From Sphingomonas bisphenolicum (lineage in GTDB: Bacteria; Pseudomonadota; Alphaproteobacteria; Sphingomonadales; Sphingomonadaceae), in assembly GCF_024349785.1 (NCBI RefSeq), contig NZ_AP018817.1, positions 837,501-901,500 of the forward strand: a stretch of 64,000 nucleotides of DNA, in the 5' to 3' direction. Positions within the stretch are counted from its first letter, which is position 1. Each line of letters starts with the position of its first letter. The notes beneath the pieces are model-generated. The model was not told the origin of the DNA, did not search any database, and was given only the letters and a program-made list of their open reading frames with translations. The position numbers and the translations under genes are program-made. Of this stretch, positions 62,786-64,000 are shown one piece after another.

Positions 62786-64000
62786 ATGAAGGCCCATCAG
62801 ACCATCCGCGCTCTTGCCCTGGCGTCCGTCGCCTGGAGCGGCTGCGTCGCGCTGCCGGCGCTGGCGCAGGACAGCGCGCCGGCTGCCGATACGGGCACCG
62901 ACATCGTCGTCACCGCCCGCCGCCGCGAGGAAAGCCTGCTGAGCGTGCCGATCGCCGTCAGCGCCTTTTCGGGCGAGACGCTGGAGCGCAGCGGCGCGAT
63001 CGACATTACCGACATTTCCAACGTCACCCCCAACACCACGCTGGAAAATTCGCGCGGCACCAATTCGACGCTGACCGCCTTCATCCGCGGCGTGGGCCAG
63101 CAGGACCCGGTGCCGGGGTTCGAGGCGGGGATCGGCCTCTATCTGGACGACGTCTATCTCAACCGCCCGCAGGCGTCGGTGCTGGATATCTACGATGTCG
63201 AGCGGATCGAAGTGCTGCGCGGGCCGCAGGGTACGCTTTATGGCCGCAACACGATCGGCGGGGCGATCAAATATGTCACCAGGTCGCTGCCCGACCAGTT
63301 CTCGCTCAAGCTGCGCGGCACCTATGGCAGCTATGACCAGGCCGACGGCGTCCTGACCGTCAGCACGCCGATCAGCGACCTGATCCGCGTCGGCGGGTCG
63401 GTGGCGCGGCTGTCGCGCGGCGGCTTCGGCGACAATCTCACGCTGGGCATCGAGAATTACAACAAGGATGTCTGGGCCGGGCGCGGCACGCTGGAGATTG
63501 GCGGCAACGGCCAGCCGGTGCTGATCCGCATCTCGGGCGACTATACCCGCGACAAGTCCAATGCCCGCAACGGCCATCGGCTGATCCCCGGCCTTATTTC
63601 CGGCGCGCCGGTGCTGGACGACGTCTATGATACCCGCGCCGGCCTCAACAATCCCAAGCAGGATGTGAAGGCCTATGGGCTGGCGATGAACATTACCGCC
63701 GAACTATCCGATCATTTCACGCTGCGGTCGATCAGCGCCTGGCGCAAGGATACCAGCTTCACGCCAATCGATTTCGACGCGCTGCCCGCGGTCGATGTCG
63801 ACGTGCCGGCCGTCTATCGCAACGAGCAACTGAGCCAGGAATGGCAGCTTCTCTATGAAAGCGACCGGGTGAAGGGGCTGCTGGGCTTCTATTATCTCGA
63901 CGCGAAGGCGGCGACGTCCTTCGACGTGCTGCTGGGCCTGACGGGCGCAACCATCGGCCTGCCGGGGTTGAATGGCTATACGGCGGGCGATGTGCGGACC
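62786..64000 (+). CDS. TonB-dependent receptor, N-terminal part (runs off window)
   Basis: 405 residues are visible. A signal peptide (ALALASVAWSGCVALPALAQ) is followed by the TonB box and plug: DIVVTARRREESLLSVPIAV, NVTPNTTLENSRGTNS, FIRGVGQQDPVPGFEAG, IGLYLDDVYLNRPQASVLDI and IEVLRGPQGTLYGRNTIGGA. This is the large sphingomonad/xanthomonad receptor class often used for plant or aromatic compounds rather than siderophores. The C-terminal barrel is outside the window. TetR regulation is likely. Confidence 0.9.
   Translation, partial: MKAHQTIRALALASVAWSGCVALPALAQDSAPAADTGTDIVVTARRREESLLSVPIAVSAFSGETLERSGAIDITDISNVTPNTTLENSRGTNSTLTAFIRGVGQQDPVPGFEAGIGLYLDDVYLNRPQASVLDIYDVERIEVLRGPQGTLYGRNTIGGAIKYVTRSLPDQFSLKLRGTYGSYDQADGVLTVSTPISDLIRVGGSVARLSRGGFGDNLTLGIENYNKDVWAGRGTLEIGGNGQPVLIRISGDYTRDKSNARNGHRLIPGLISGAPVLDDVYDTRAGLNNPKQDVKAYGLAMNITAELSDHFTLRSISAWRKDTSFTPIDFDALPAVDVDVPAVYRNEQLSQEWQLLYESDRVKGLLGFYYLDAKAATSFDVLLGLTGATIGLPGLNGYTAGDVRT

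Noticed and set aside
1..64000. CRISPR array, tRNA or rRNA genes
   Set aside because: No regularly spaced direct repeats and no cloverleaf with a GTTCGAATC-type T-loop were noticed on either strand by eye; a tRNAscan run would settle the tRNA point.

Overview
The window is a GC-rich (roughly 65% by eye) chromosomal segment from an alphaproteobacterium, most likely a sphingomonad (Sphingobium/Sphingomonas type). The reasons are the TonB-receptor load, a divK/DUF3572 pair, a bolA / J-domain / cobS / cobT neighbourhood, the ftsE-ftsX-ydcF-plsC / tyrA-hisC / metX-metW order, a stand-alone rpmG, and copies of what looks like a sphingomonad-type dispersed repeat. Gene content is mostly housekeeping. 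Only the left edge (1-900) looks mobile: the end of an IS21-type element, a truncated tyrosine integrase and a decayed IS5-type transposase fragment.

Layout. 1-900: IS debris. 960-8600: an iron-uptake locus with a Fiu-like and a CirA/FepA-like catecholate siderophore receptor flanking an OmpR-type response regulator and its sensor kinase, with palindromic candidate Fur sites. 8824-13561: minus-strand chain mutY-nudC-pmbA-cysQ (base-excision repair, nucleotide hygiene, TldD/PmbA maturation, CysQ-like phosphatase), divergent from a DUF721/DciA-like gene. 13676-18636: two DsbA-like CSHC proteins, then smc. 18638-24612: PLD-family protein and ubiA, rsmE, gshA, and a large membrane protein with an ICMT-like C-terminus. 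24804-31851: a membrane protein divergent from a six-gene DUF4129-DUF4350-MoxR-DUF58-SpoIIM-RDD operon.

31864-44535: pgeF, an APC permease, a Bcr/CflA exporter, a Sel1-like protein, a compact overlapping operon (DUF3572, HAD, RidA, GDPD, COG3146), divK, a PhoX phosphatase behind three in-phase Pho-box repeats, rpmG, a GDT1-type transporter, dps, and a GreA/GreB-family factor. 44619-52877: cobT, tyrosine phosphatase, OsmC, cobS, Hsp70-like and J-domain protein on the minus strand, divergent from bolA, a GST and a pirin. 52938-61489: zinc-ribbon protein, ftsE-ftsX-ydcF-plsC, tyrA-hisC, metX-metW. 61491-64000: PilZ protein, then a TetR regulator divergent from a TonB receptor that runs off the window.

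No defence island, CRISPR array, tRNA, rRNA or biosynthetic cluster was seen. The points most worth a second look are regulatory: a strong terminator inside the leader of the TetR-linked TonB receptor, the triple Pho box, the two-component system set between two siderophore receptors, a 36-bp tandem duplication ahead of the dsbA-like gene, and two separate AAA+/vWA-type modules (MoxR-DUF58 and CobS-CobT) in one segment. Functions are inferred from motifs read by eye; no database search was run.
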